Source: Clostridia bacterium (lineage in GTDB: Bacteria; Bacillota; Clostridia; Oscillospirales; Acutalibacteraceae). Taken from it: a stretch of DNA of 34,844 nucleotides. Made by a program: the position numbers and the translations under genes. Where the stretch lies: the NCBI GenBank assembly GCA_017434985.1, contig JAFSFY010000036.1:1-34844 (forward strand). The letters run 5' to 3'. Below the pieces are notes generated by a model. The model was not told where the DNA came from and ran no database searches. It was given only the letters and a program-made list of their open reading frames with translations. This document shows, piece by piece, positions 15,329 to 22,997 of this stretch; the stretch's first letter is position 1; the number at the start of each line of letters is the position of its first letter.

Positions 15329-16636
15329 ATGGCTGAACTTCGTCCGTTTCGCGCGTTGCGCTTTACTGAAAAAGCGGGTCCCATTGAACAGGTGGTCTGC
15401 CCGCCGTATGATATTATTTCGGAACAACAACGACAAGACTATCTGCGACGCAACCAAAACAACATTATCCGTTTGGAATTGCCCCGTGAGGGTGCCGACC
15501 CGTATGCCGTCGCCGGCGATACGCTGAGAGAAATGCTCCAAAGCGGTGTGCTCGCGCAGGACGACGTGCCCGCGTTTTACATCTATGAGATCGAGTACGA
15601 CCTTGACGGGATGAGCGATATCAGCCGTATCCACAGCGGTAAACACAGTGTGTACGGTCTCATCGCACAGGTCAAATTGGAAGAATTTGAAAAAGGCATC
15701 GTGTTGCCGCACGAATACACCCTTTCCAAAGCGAAAGAAGACCGTCTGAACCTGATGAAAGCCACGGGCTGCAACTTCAGCGACGTGTATTGTTTGTACG
15801 ACGATGACGGCGGCGAAAGCGAAACGGGGGATATCCTCGCGGTGGCGATGAGGGAACAACCCACCACCGTACTTACCGACGAAGCGGGGCTCGTCCACCG
15901 TTTGTGGGCACTCACCGACGAGGGTATCGTTGCGGCCATTCAAAAGCGTTTTACCGATACGAAACTCTACATTGCCGACGGTCATCACCGTTATGAAACC
16001 GCCATCAACTACCGCAATTGGCGTCGCGAGCAAGGCTTGCCCGCGGGCGATTCCGATTACATTATGATGATGGTGGTGGAGATGAGTCATCCGGGTCTGA
16101 CCGTGTTCCCGACCCATCGCTTGTTGCGTGATCTGCCGAACTTCTCGGCAGAAGCGGTGGTGAATGCGTGCCGCGAAGCGTTTGACGTAGAGGAACATTT
16201 GCCTCTTTTTGCCTTGGACGAACGGCTGGAACAAGCGTATCTTGACGGCAAAAAAGCCTTTGGTTTCTACGTCGGCGGTGACGAGGTGACGGTGCTTACC
16301 TTGAAAGACGTTGCGCTGATGGACAGCATTTTGCCCGATCTGTCGGCCGCCTCGCGCGCGCTCGACGTGACGGTGTTGCATACGCTCATTTTGGAGCAAC
16401 TGCTCGGCATCGACAAAGAGAATATGGCCAAGCAGATCAATCTTACTTACACCCGCAGCCGCACCGAAGCATTGGACAGCGTGACGAGCGGGGTATCCCA
16501 AGCGGCGTTTTTGCTCAACCCCACCCGCGTGTCGGAGATTCGCGACGTGGCGGCGGCAGGGGAGAAAATGCCCCAAAAATCGACCTATTTTTATCCCAAG
16601 CTGATCACAGGTTTAACGGTAAACCGTTTGGTGTGA
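15329..16636 (+). CDS. DUF1015 family protein
   Basis: A protein of 435 residues, the usual length for the family. It begins AELRPFRALRF and contains VVCPPYDIIS (about 22-31), NIIRLELPRE, and the signature YIADGHHRYETAINYRNW (about 214-231), the most conserved block, whose Asp-Gly-His-His-Arg could bind a metal or phosphate (inference). DUF1015 genes often sit near serine-pathway genes in other bacteria; here none is adjacent. The biochemical role is unknown. ATG 15329 follows an AAGGAGA site 8 to 9 bases upstream. Confidence 0.88.
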   Translation: MAELRPFRALRFTEKAGPIEQVVCPPYDIISEQQRQDYLRRNQNNIIRLELPREGADPYAVAGDTLREMLQSGVLAQDDVPAFYIYEIEYDLDGMSDISRIHSGKHSVYGLIAQVKLEEFEKGIVLPHEYTLSKAKEDRLNLMKATGCNFSDVYCLYDDDGGESETGDILAVAMREQPTTVLTDEAGLVHRLWALTDEGIVAAIQKRFTDTKLYIADGHHRYETAINYRNWRREQGLPAGDSDYIMMMVVEMSHPGLTVFPTHRLLRDLPNFSAEAVVNACREAFDVEEHLPLFALDERLEQAYLDGKKAFGFYVGGDEVTVLTLKDVALMDSILPDLSAASRALDVTVLHTLILEQLLGIDKENMAKQINLTYTRSRTEALDSVTSGVSQAAFLLNPTRVSEIRDVAAAGEKMPQKSTYFYPKLITGLTVNRLV

Positions 16637-16673
16637 TCGTTGGTATATATTTTGATAAAAAGGAAGTGACTGT

Positions 16674-18434
16674 GTGAGTACGGAAATTTTACTCGGCTTG
16701 TTCCAGTTGTGCGGTGGTTTGGCGTTCTTCCTCTACGGTATGAACGTGATGTCCTCCGGCCTTGAAAAACTGGCGGGCGGTAAATTGGAACAAATGCTCA
16801 AAGTGATGACCAACAATCGATTGGTTGCGCTGCTCCTCGGCGCAGGCATTACCATTGCGATCCAATCCTCTTCGGCGGTAACGGTGATGTTGGTCGGTCT
16901 TGTCAACTCCGGTATTATGGAGTTGTCGCAAACCATCGGTGTGATTATGGGTTCCAACATCGGTACCACGTTGACCGCGTGGATCCTCAGTTTGGCGGGT
17001 ATTGAGGGGGGCAATTTCTTCCTCACCTTGCTCAAACCCGAATCCTTCTCGCCGATTTTGGCGCTCATTGGTATCCTGATGTTTATGACATCCAAAAAAG
17101 GCAAAACCAAGAGCATCGGTACCATTATGGTGGGTTTCGCCATTTTGATGTACGGTATGGAACTGATGAAAGACGGTATGGTCCCGATCACCGAACTTGA
17201 CGGTTTCGACCAAGTGCTGACCATGTTCAAAAACCCCATTCTCGGCGTGGTGGTGGGTGCCGTGTTTACGGGTATCATCCAAAGTTCTGCCGCCTCGGTG
17301 GGTATTTTGCAAGCCCTTTCGATCTCGGGTAACGTCACCTTCGGCGCGGCCATCCCGATTATTATGGGTCAAAACATCGGTACCTGCATTACCGCCCTCA
17401 TTTCCAGTATCGGCGTTAACAAAAACGCCAAGCGCGTGGCGGCGGTGCACGTATCGTTCAACCTGATCGGCACCGTGGTGTGCTTGGCGGCGTTCTACGC
17501 GGTGGATGCCGTTGTTAACTTCTCGTTTGTGGATCAAAATATCGATCCCGTGTGGATCGCTATCATCCACAGTATCTTCAACGTGGTTACCACCGTTATT
17601 CTGTTCCCCTTTGCCAAATTGCTCGAAAAGATCGCCACCACGCTCATCAAGGGCGAGGGCGACGTGCATTACAGCTTTATGGATAAACGCTTGTTGTCCA
17701 CCCCGTCGGTTGCCATTTCCGAATGTAACAACCGCACGGTGGATATGGCGCACATTGCCAAGGGGACACTCGTGGATGCGATCGACTTGATCAGTCATTA
17801 TAACGAGAAAAAAGACGAAGAGATCCGTGAAGCGGAAAACACGGTGGACATGTACGAGGATAAACTCGGTACATTCCTCGTGATGTTGTCGGGCAAAGAA
17901 CTGTCCGAGGCGGACAGCACGCGTGTGTCGCGTATGCTTCATACCATCGGCGACTTTGAACGTTTGAGCGACCACGCGGTCAACTTGGTACAGGTGGCAA
18001 CCGAGATCTACGAGAAGAAGATCAAGTTCTCACCCGACGCCCAAAACGAGATCGACGTGCTCACCAAAGCGATCTTGGACATTTTGTCGCTTACCACCGA
18101 AGCGTTTGAGAAAAACGACGTGACGTTGGCAGCGCGTGTAGAACCGCTCGAACAGGTGATCGACAGTTTGAGTGCCGAGATCAAAGTGCGGCATATCAAC
18201 CGCTTGCAAGCGGGCGAGTGCACCATCGAGCTCGGGTTTATTTTGTCGGATATCCTCAACAACTACGAACGTATTTCCGACCACTGTTCCAACATTGCCG
18301 TTACGGTCATCGAAATGGAACACCACAGTTTCAAGACCCACCAATATCTCAACGAGATCAAAACGGTGGACCAAAGCTTTATGGAAATGTATGCCGAGTG
18401 CAAAGATCGCTATCGATTGAACGAACTGTCATAA
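16674..18434 (+). CDS. Na+/phosphate cotransporter family protein with PhoU-like C-terminal domain
   Basis: A protein of 586 residues. The membrane half (about 1-330) contains the paired inverted-repeat signatures of the NptA/PF02690 family: QSSSAVTVMLVGLVNSG (64-80) and, about 130 residues later, QSSAASVGILQAL, each followed by a GxNIGT motif. The C-terminal 240 residues are helical with two PhoU-like repeats containing ERLSDHAVN and ERISDHCSN. It probably imports phosphate with sodium and is gated or tuned by the PhoU-like tail. The start is GTG 16674 with an AAGGAAG site upstream; it follows DUF1015 by 37 bases and may be co-transcribed. Confidence 0.92.
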   Translation: MSTEILLGLFQLCGGLAFFLYGMNVMSSGLEKLAGGKLEQMLKVMTNNRLVALLLGAGITIAIQSSSAVTVMLVGLVNSGIMELSQTIGVIMGSNIGTTLTAWILSLAGIEGGNFFLTLLKPESFSPILALIGILMFMTSKKGKTKSIGTIMVGFAILMYGMELMKDGMVPITELDGFDQVLTMFKNPILGVVVGAVFTGIIQSSAASVGILQALSISGNVTFGAAIPIIMGQNIGTCITALISSIGVNKNAKRVAAVHVSFNLIGTVVCLAAFYAVDAVVNFSFVDQNIDPVWIAIIHSIFNVVTTVILFPFAKLLEKIATTLIKGEGDVHYSFMDKRLLSTPSVAISECNNRTVDMAHIAKGTLVDAIDLISHYNEKKDEEIREAENTVDMYEDKLGTFLVMLSGKELSEADSTRVSRMLHTIGDFERLSDHAVNLVQVATEIYEKKIKFSPDAQNEIDVLTKAILDILSLTTEAFEKNDVTLAARVEPLEQVIDSLSAEIKVRHINRLQAGECTIELGFILSDILNNYERISDHCSNIAVTVIEMEHHSFKTHQYLNEIKTVDQSFMEMYAECKDRYRLNELS

Positions 18435-18435
18435 C

Positions 18436-18843
18436 AAAATTCCCGCCGCGGTAATCGAAAATGTCGTTAGCGAAGTTTTTGTTTTAGCATAGAATAATAT
18501 ATTGGGTTAGAACCGGCATCGCATTTGTATGTGCAAATGCATTTGGGCGGTAGCCCAAACCCACTTACAACAGAAAAAGAGAAGGTTCGTTTGGGTAACG
18601 AATCTTCTCTTTCTTTTTGTCTGTTAAGTGATATGCTGACTACTGTCAGCGTGATATTTTCGCTTTGCGAAAGTGATATGAGACCTATCGGTTTCGTGAT
18701 ATTCTATTCGCCGCAAACTCGCGTAGCGAATATCACTCGGCGTCAGCCGAATATAACTGCGAAGCAATATCACTCGCCGCAAGGCGAATAGAGCTGTAGA
18801 AATGTTCGCTAAGAACATTTCTACAATCCGCGGCGGGAATTTT
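18436..18843. repeat. Hairpin-array element framed by a 16-bp inverted repeat
   Basis: The ends are a perfect inverted repeat, AAAATTCCCGCCGCGG (18436-18451) and its complement (18828-18843). Between them is a string of short hairpins: GCATTTG/CAAATGC near 18515-18540, TTTGGGC-GGTA-GCCCAAA at 18542-18560, and a long AGAGAAGGTTCGTT/AACGAATCTTCTCT stem near 18580-18612. Then at 18627-18790 comes a run of tiny GC-rich hairpins (GCTGAC/GTCAGC, TTTCGC/GCGAAA, TCGGC/GCCGA, TCGCC/GGCGA) separated by GTGATAT on the left half and ATATCAC on the right half. A perfect 13-bp hairpin TGTAGAAATGTTC (18796-18808) closes the right side, and a decayed counterpart lies near 18458-18480. No credible gene lies inside. 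It separates convergent genes and its outer arms look like a bidirectional terminator. Confidence 0.8.
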
Positions 18844-19317
18844 TTATCCGTTTAATACGTAGAACGACAGGTTTAAATAGGCCGCAAACAGCAACCATAC
18901 AAGGTAGGGAAGAAAGAGGTAAAACGCCGTTTGCGAAATGGAGCGGAAATTCCACGCCGTCGATGCCGCCAACGCCAGCAACACGAGCAACCAAACAAAG
19001 GCGAACAACCGCCACTCCAGGCGGAAAAAGAACAGCGGCCACAACGCGTTCACGATAAGTTGTAACCAGTACAGTTGAAGCGGTTGTTTGCGGTCGGCGT
19101 CACCGCTGACGGATACCAAGTACGCGGCGACGGCCATCAAGACGTACAGAATGGTCCACGCCACGGGAAACAACCACGCGGGTGGTGCGAGCGGCGGTTT
19201 CACAAGACCGTCCAATCCCATATCGCCGCCAAGCAGGGCGCCGACACCGCCGCCGATGCCGAGCGTCAACAGCAAAAACAAAATCAGTGCTTTCCAATTG
19301 ATTCTTCGTGTATTCAT
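18844..19317 (-). CDS. tspO: TspO/MBR family tryptophan-rich sensory protein
   Basis: A protein of 157 residues, the family length, with five membrane helices. The conserved blocks are KPPLAPPAWLFPVAWTILYVLMAVAAYLV (about 40-68), LQLIVNALWPLFFFRLEWRLFAF (about 85-107) and a final helix with LFLPYLVWLLFAAYLNLSFY. TspO proteins bind porphyrins and sterol-like ligands and take part in tetrapyrrole or stress responses. It lies 57 bases downstream of cysK on the same strand with no promoter seen between, so it is probably co-transcribed. Its ribosome site GAGGGGG is inside a hairpin. The stop codon overlaps the T-run bordering the hairpin-array element. Confidence 0.93.
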   Translation of the reverse strand: MNTRRINWKALILFLLLTLGIGGGVGALLGGDMGLDGLVKPPLAPPAWLFPVAWTILYVLMAVAAYLVSVSGDADRKQPLQLYWLQLIVNALWPLFFFRLEWRLFAFVWLLVLLALAASTAWNFRSISQTAFYLFLPYLVWLLFAAYLNLSFYVLNG

Positions 19318-19323
19318 AACGTA

Positions 19324-19357
19324 ACCCCCTCGTCTTATCCTATGTAGACGAGGGGGT
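19324..19357 (-). promoter_or_regulatory. Hairpin enclosing the tspO ribosome-binding site
   Basis: A 12-bp perfect stem (19324-19335 with 19346-19357) around a 10-base loop. On the minus strand the 3' arm AGACGAGGGGGT includes the GGGGG Shine-Dalgarno, 7 bases before the tspO ATG. No T-run follows, so it is less like a terminator for cysK than a structure that can mask the ribosome site. Confidence 0.65.
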
Positions 19358-19374
19358 AAATATGAGTGGGTGTT

Positions 19375-20292
19375 TTATTCGTTGAACAGCGGCGTGGAGA
19401 GATAGCGTTCTCCCGTGTCGGGGAGCAGCGCCACAATGACTTTTCCCGCGTTTTCGGGGCGGGCGGCCAACACGGCGGCGGCGTGCAACGCCGCGCCCGA
19501 CGTGATGCCGACAAGCAGACCCTCACGCTGTGCCAACAAGCGTGCCGCGGCGTAGGCTTCTTCGTCGGTCACGGGCATGACCTCATCGTATACCGAGGTG
19601 TCCAGGGTGTTCGGAACAAATCCTGCACCGATGCCTTGGAGTTCGTGTTTGCCGGCAGGTTTTCCCGACAACACGGCCGAAGTGGCGGGCTCCACCGCCA
19701 CCACCTGCACCGAGGGGTTTTGTTCTTTCAAATACGCGCCCGTACCCGAAAGCGTGCCGCCCGTGCCCACACCGGCGACGAAAATATCCACGTGCCCGTC
19801 GGTATCGCGCCAAATTTCGGGTCCCGTCGTGGTGTAATGCGCGGCGGGGTTGGCGGGATTTTCAAATTGCTTGGGCAAAAACACCGACGGCAACGACCGA
19901 GCGATCTCCTGCGCTTTGCGGGTGGCACCTGCCACGCCTTCTTCGGCGGGGGTGAGTACCAACTCGGCGCCGTAAGCCGCAAGCAACCGTTTGCGCTCGT
20001 CACTCATATTTTCGGGCATCGTGAGGATCACGCGATACCCGCGCGCCGCGGCAATCGCCGCCAATCCGACACCCGTGTTGCCGCTGGTGGATTCCACGAT
20101 CACCGTGTCGGGGTGAAGAAGACCTTGTTGTTCGGCTTGCTCGATCATGGTCAGGGCCACGCGATCCTTGCTGCTGCCGCCGGGATTGGTGCGTTCCAAC
20201 TTGGCGAGTATGGTGGCCGTTTCGCCGAAATGATGAAGTTTGATAAGCGGGGTATTGCCGACAAGTTCGGCAACGCTTTGTGCAATGTTCAT
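19375..20292 (-). CDS. cysK: Cysteine synthase (O-acetylserine sulfhydrylase)
   Basis: A protein of 305 residues, a fold-type II PLP enzyme making cysteine from O-acetylserine and sulfide. The Schiff-base Lys42 lies in NPGGSSKDRVA, the substrate loop is STSGNTG (about 68-74), the PLP-phosphate loop is GVGTGGTLSG (about 175-184), and GITSGAAL is near the end. The start is at 20292, where AAGGAG precedes; the frame stays open much further but enters the divergent metY gene. It is divergently transcribed from metY-metA, so cysteine and homocysteine formation are paired at this locus. Confidence 0.96.
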   Translation of the reverse strand: MNIAQSVAELVGNTPLIKLHHFGETATILAKLERTNPGGSSKDRVALTMIEQAEQQGLLHPDTVIVESTSGNTGVGLAAIAAARGYRVILTMPENMSDERKRLLAAYGAELVLTPAEEGVAGATRKAQEIARSLPSVFLPKQFENPANPAAHYTTTGPEIWRDTDGHVDIFVAGVGTGGTLSGTGAYLKEQNPSVQVVAVEPATSAVLSGKPAGKHELQGIGAGFVPNTLDTSVYDEVMPVTDEEAYAAARLLAQREGLLVGITSGAALHAAAVLAARPENAGKVIVALLPDTGERYLSTPLFNE

Positions 20293-20314
20293 ACCGATGC
20301 ACTCCTTTTCTTCC

Positions 20315-20343
20315 AATTTACAACGCAACCGCCGCTTTGTCAA
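20315..20343 (-). promoter_or_regulatory. Promoter of cysK
   Basis: Minus strand TTGACA (20338-20343), 17-base spacer, TAAATT (20315-20320), 23 bases before the start codon. Confidence 0.7.
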
Positions 20344-20364
20344 ATAAAAAATCCAAAAAGGGGA

Positions 20365-20398
20365 TATACAAAACGAAAAAAAGATGGTATAATACCAT
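20365..20398 (+). promoter_or_regulatory. metY promoter with overlapping palindromic operator candidate
   Basis: TATACA (20365-20370), 17-base spacer, TATAAT (20388-20393). The -10 is embedded in a perfect inverted repeat, ATGGTAT-A-ATACCAT (20384-20398). A protein bound there would block this promoter. No SAM riboswitch precedes metY: only 30 bases separate the palindrome from the ATG. Confidence 0.6.
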
Positions 20399-20427
20399 AT
20401 TATTAAGTTTTTCCGGAAGGTGATCGT

Positions 20428-21711
20428 ATGAATAAAACAGGAATCGGTACCCGCTGTGTGCAAGGCGGCTATCAACCCGGCAACGGCGAACCGCGCCAAA
20501 TTCCCATTATCCAAAGCACGACCTTTAAATACGCGACCAGCGAAGATATGGGCAAGTTGTTCGACCTGGAAGCCAGTGGCTATTTCTATACCCGCTTGCA
20601 AAATCCGACGAGCGACGCGGTCGCAGCGAAAATCTGCGAGATGGAAGGCGGCACTGCCGCCATGCTCACCTCTTCCGGTATGGCGGCCAGCTTCTTGGCG
20701 GTGTTTAACATCTGCTCGTGCGGTGACCATTTCATTTCCAGCTCCTCCATCTACGGTGGTACGTTCAATCTGTTCGCCGTCACGCTCAAACGAATGGGCA
20801 TTGAGGTGACCTTTGTGTCTCCCGACGCGAGTGAAGAGGAATTGAACGCCGCGTTCCGTCCCAACACCAAGTTGATGTTTGGCGAGACGATCGCGAATCC
20901 CGCGCTCAAAGTATTGGACATCGAAAAATTTGCTCGTGTGGCGCATCAAAACGGCGTGCCGCTCATCATTGACAACACGTTCCCCACGTCGGTGAACTGT
21001 CGTCCGTTTGAATGGGGTGCCGACATTGTGGTACACGCCACTACCAAATATATGGACGGTCACGGCAGTGCCGTGGGCGGTGCCATCGTCGATTCGGGCA
21101 AATTTGATTGGACGAAATATCCCGAAAAGTTCCCCGGTCTTTGCACGCCCGATGAGAGTTATCACGGTATCACCTATACCGAGCGCTTCGGTATCGAGGG
21201 GGCGTACATCACCAAAGCCACCGCACAGTTGATGCGTGACCTCGGTGTCACGCCGGCGCCGATGAACGCGTTTTTGCTCAACTTGGGGCTTGAAAGCCTG
21301 CATGTGCGCATCAAACGTCACAGCGACAGTGCTCTGGCCATCGCACAGTATTTGGAAGCGCATCCGCAAATCGCGTGGGTCAATTTCCCCGCACTGCCGT
21401 CCTCTCCCGACTACGCGCTCACCCAAAAATATCTCCCGAACGGCACCTGCGGTGTCATCAGTTTCGGTGTCAAAGGCGGTCGCGAAGCGGCTTCGAAATT
21501 TATGAAAGCCTTGAAACTCGTGGCGATTGAGACCCACGTGGCGGATGCCCGTTCTTGCTGTTTGCATCCCGCCACCGCCACCCACCGCCAACTCAGTGAT
21601 GAGGAATTGATTGCCTGCGGCGTCAGTGCCGACCTCGTGCGTCTCTCGGTCGGTCTGGAAGACCCCGAGGACCTCATCGCCGACATCGAGCAAGCCCTCA
21701 AATCTATCTAA
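20428..21711 (+). CDS. metY: O-acetylhomoserine sulfhydrylase (MetY)
   Basis: A 427-residue Cys/Met-metabolism PLP enzyme of fold type I. YTRLQNPTSDAVAAKI (54-69), SSGMAAS (82-88), the Tyr109-Gly-Gly stacking segment, IDNTFPTS (181-188) and the Schiff-base Lys207 in VVHATTKYMDGHG are all present. The insertion with WTKYPEKFPGLCTPDESYHG after the lysine is characteristic of MetY rather than MetB or MetC. It makes homocysteine from O-acetylhomoserine and sulfide. It is followed after 18 bases by metA, whose product supplies its substrate. Confidence 0.94.
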   Translation: MNKTGIGTRCVQGGYQPGNGEPRQIPIIQSTTFKYATSEDMGKLFDLEASGYFYTRLQNPTSDAVAAKICEMEGGTAAMLTSSGMAASFLAVFNICSCGDHFISSSSIYGGTFNLFAVTLKRMGIEVTFVSPDASEEELNAAFRPNTKLMFGETIANPALKVLDIEKFARVAHQNGVPLIIDNTFPTSVNCRPFEWGADIVVHATTKYMDGHGSAVGGAIVDSGKFDWTKYPEKFPGLCTPDESYHGITYTERFGIEGAYITKATAQLMRDLGVTPAPMNAFLLNLGLESLHVRIKRHSDSALAIAQYLEAHPQIAWVNFPALPSSPDYALTQKYLPNGTCGVISFGVKGGREAASKFMKALKLVAIETHVADARSCCLHPATATHRQLSDEELIACGVSADLVRLSVGLEDPEDLIADIEQALKSI

Positions 21712-21729
21712 TTTTAAGGAAGAACCACT

Positions 21730-22647
21730 ATGCCGATCAAGATTCCCAACAACCTGCCGGCTGTGCAGATCTTGGCAGACGAAAACATTTTCGTGATGAC
21801 CGAAACGCGCGCCATCACGCAGGATATCCGTCCGTTGCGCATTTTATTGCTCAACTTGATGCCCAAAAAGATCGAAACCGAGACCCAGATCTCGCGCATT
21901 TTGGGCAACACCCCGTTGCAAATTGAGCTCACCCTCATTCGCACGGCATCCCACCAATCGCAAAACACCAATCAGGAACACCTGCTTGCGTTTTACAAAA
22001 CGTTTGAAGAGGTGCGCGACCAAAAATTCGACGGGATGATCATCACCGGTGCGCCGGTGGAACTGATGCCGTTCGAAGAGGTGGATTATTGGGACGAACT
22101 GTGCGAAATTATGGATTGGAGCCTCAAAAACGTGCACAGCACGTTGCACATTTGCTGGGGCGCACAGGCGGGGCTGTATCACCATTACGGTATTCAAAAG
22201 AAAGAACTGCCGCAAAAACTGTTCGGTGTGTTTGAGCATCGGGCCGATTATCCGCAATCCATGTTGTTGCGCGGGTTCGACGAAGTGTTTTACGCGCCCC
22301 ATTCCCGCTACACCTACGTGGAACGGGCGGACGTGGAAGCGGTGCCCGACCTGAAAGTGCTGGCCTCGTCCGACAAGGCGGGGGTGCACATCGTCAGTCG
22401 CCAGGGCGGTCGCCAATTCTTTGTGATGGGTCATTCGGAGTACGATCCGCTCACCCTTGACGCCGAATATCGTCGTGACGCGGCAGCAGGGCTCGGCACC
22501 GCTGTTCCCGAACATTACTACCCGAACGATGACCCGAACAACGCCCCGCTCGTCACGTGGCGTGCACACGGCAGTTTGTTGTTCATCAACTGGCTCAACT
22601 ATTTCGTGTACCAGTCCACACCGTACGATCTGCAGGACTTGAAATAA
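21730..22647 (+). CDS. metA: Homoserine O-acetyltransferase of the MetA type
   Basis: A 305-residue MetA-fold enzyme. The catalytic Cys142 (HICWGAQAG) and the His235/Glu237 pair (MGHSEYD) fall at the same numbers as in E. coli MetA. Residue 111, in [12 protein letters not shown], is Glu; in this family Glu111 is associated with acetyl-CoA use and Gly with succinyl-CoA. With metY directly upstream, the pathway is homoserine to O-acetylhomoserine to homocysteine, although automatic annotation would probably call it a succinyltransferase. An AAGGAAG site precedes the ATG. Confidence 0.95.
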   Translation: MPIKIPNNLPAVQILADENIFVMTETRAITQDIRPLRILLLNLMPKKIETETQISRILGNTPLQIELTLIRTASHQSQNTNQEHLLAFYKTFEEVRDQKFDGMIITGAPVELMPFEEVDYWDELCEIMDWSLKNVHSTLHICWGAQAGLYHHYGIQKKELPQKLFGVFEHRADYPQSMLLRGFDEVFYAPHSRYTYVERADVEAVPDLKVLASSDKAGVHIVSRQGGRQFFVMGHSEYDPLTLDAEYRRDAAAGLGTAVPEHYYPNDDPNNAPLVTWRAHGSLLFINWLNYFVYQSTPYDLQDLK

Positions 22648-22662
22648 TTTTTTCAAAACCTC

Positions 22663-22691
22663 TTGACAACGGTTTCGGGCGGTGCTATAAT
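22663..22691 (+). promoter_or_regulatory. Consensus promoter of T-box 1
   Basis: Perfect TTGACA (22663-22668), 17-base spacer, perfect TATAAT (22686-22691) with TGC before it. It begins 15 bases after the metA stop. Confidence 0.93.
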
Positions 22692-22697
22692 GCAGAA

Positions 22698-22973
22698 AAA
22701 TTCAATAACAAAGGCTATGACGAAGACGGTCGAGGCCACGTTGTTTTCAGAGAACCGATGGTTGGTGCGAATCGGTAACAGCAAGTCTCAAGGACCCATC
22801 CCTTCCGAGCCGGAGGCCTGAACAGTATACGAGTAGGACCTCCCGTGATTGCTGCGTCAAGGCATAAGGGTTGTTTGACCCGGAGTGGCAGTGTAAACTG
22901 CAATTTGAGTGGTACCGCGAGTGTTGTTTTTCACACCCGTCTCAAAGATTTGAGACGGGTGTTATTTATTTTT
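22698..22973 (+). promoter_or_regulatory. T-box riboswitch 1 (specifier reads ATC, isoleucine)
   Basis: The T-box sequence AATTTGAGTGGTACCGCG is at 22902-22919. Stem I shows CAGAGA and a CCGAT/ATCGG-closed apical loop with GGTTGGTGCGA. The lower helix GAAG (22722-22725)/CTTC (22802-22805) and the upper helix GGTC (22728-22731)/GACC (22793-22796) frame an internal loop C-ATC-C, making ATC at 22798-22800 the specifier. The terminator is a 14-bp stem (22933-22946 with 22949-22962) followed by a T-rich run. The CTCAAA of its left arm can instead pair with TTTGAG in the T-box. Uncharged tRNA should favour read-through into the synthetase gene. Confidence 0.92.
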
Positions 22974-22997
22974 ATGAAACAAAAGGAGGAATTGACG

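Noticed and set aside
18525-18791. Open frame of 88 codons inside the hairpin array
   Set aside because: No ribosome site, and its sequence is only the translation of the small inverted repeats; it matches no protein pattern.
18620-18800. CRISPR-like array
   Set aside because: The repeated GTGATAT/ATATCAC units are 7 bases, change orientation half-way and enclose self-complementary hairpins, not spacers of constant length; no cas genes nearby.
20399-20427. SAM or other methionine riboswitch before metY
   Set aside because: Only about 30 bases separate the promoter from the start codon, too short for any known methionine riboswitch.
20293-21693. N-terminal extension of cysK on the minus strand
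   Set aside because: The frame stays open through the divergent metY gene, but the ribosome site, promoter and family start all place the cysK start at 20292.
22845-22997. N-terminal extension of the first acyl-CoA synthetase
   Set aside because: It would translate the T-box antiterminator and terminator; the real start is after AAAGGAGG at 22998.
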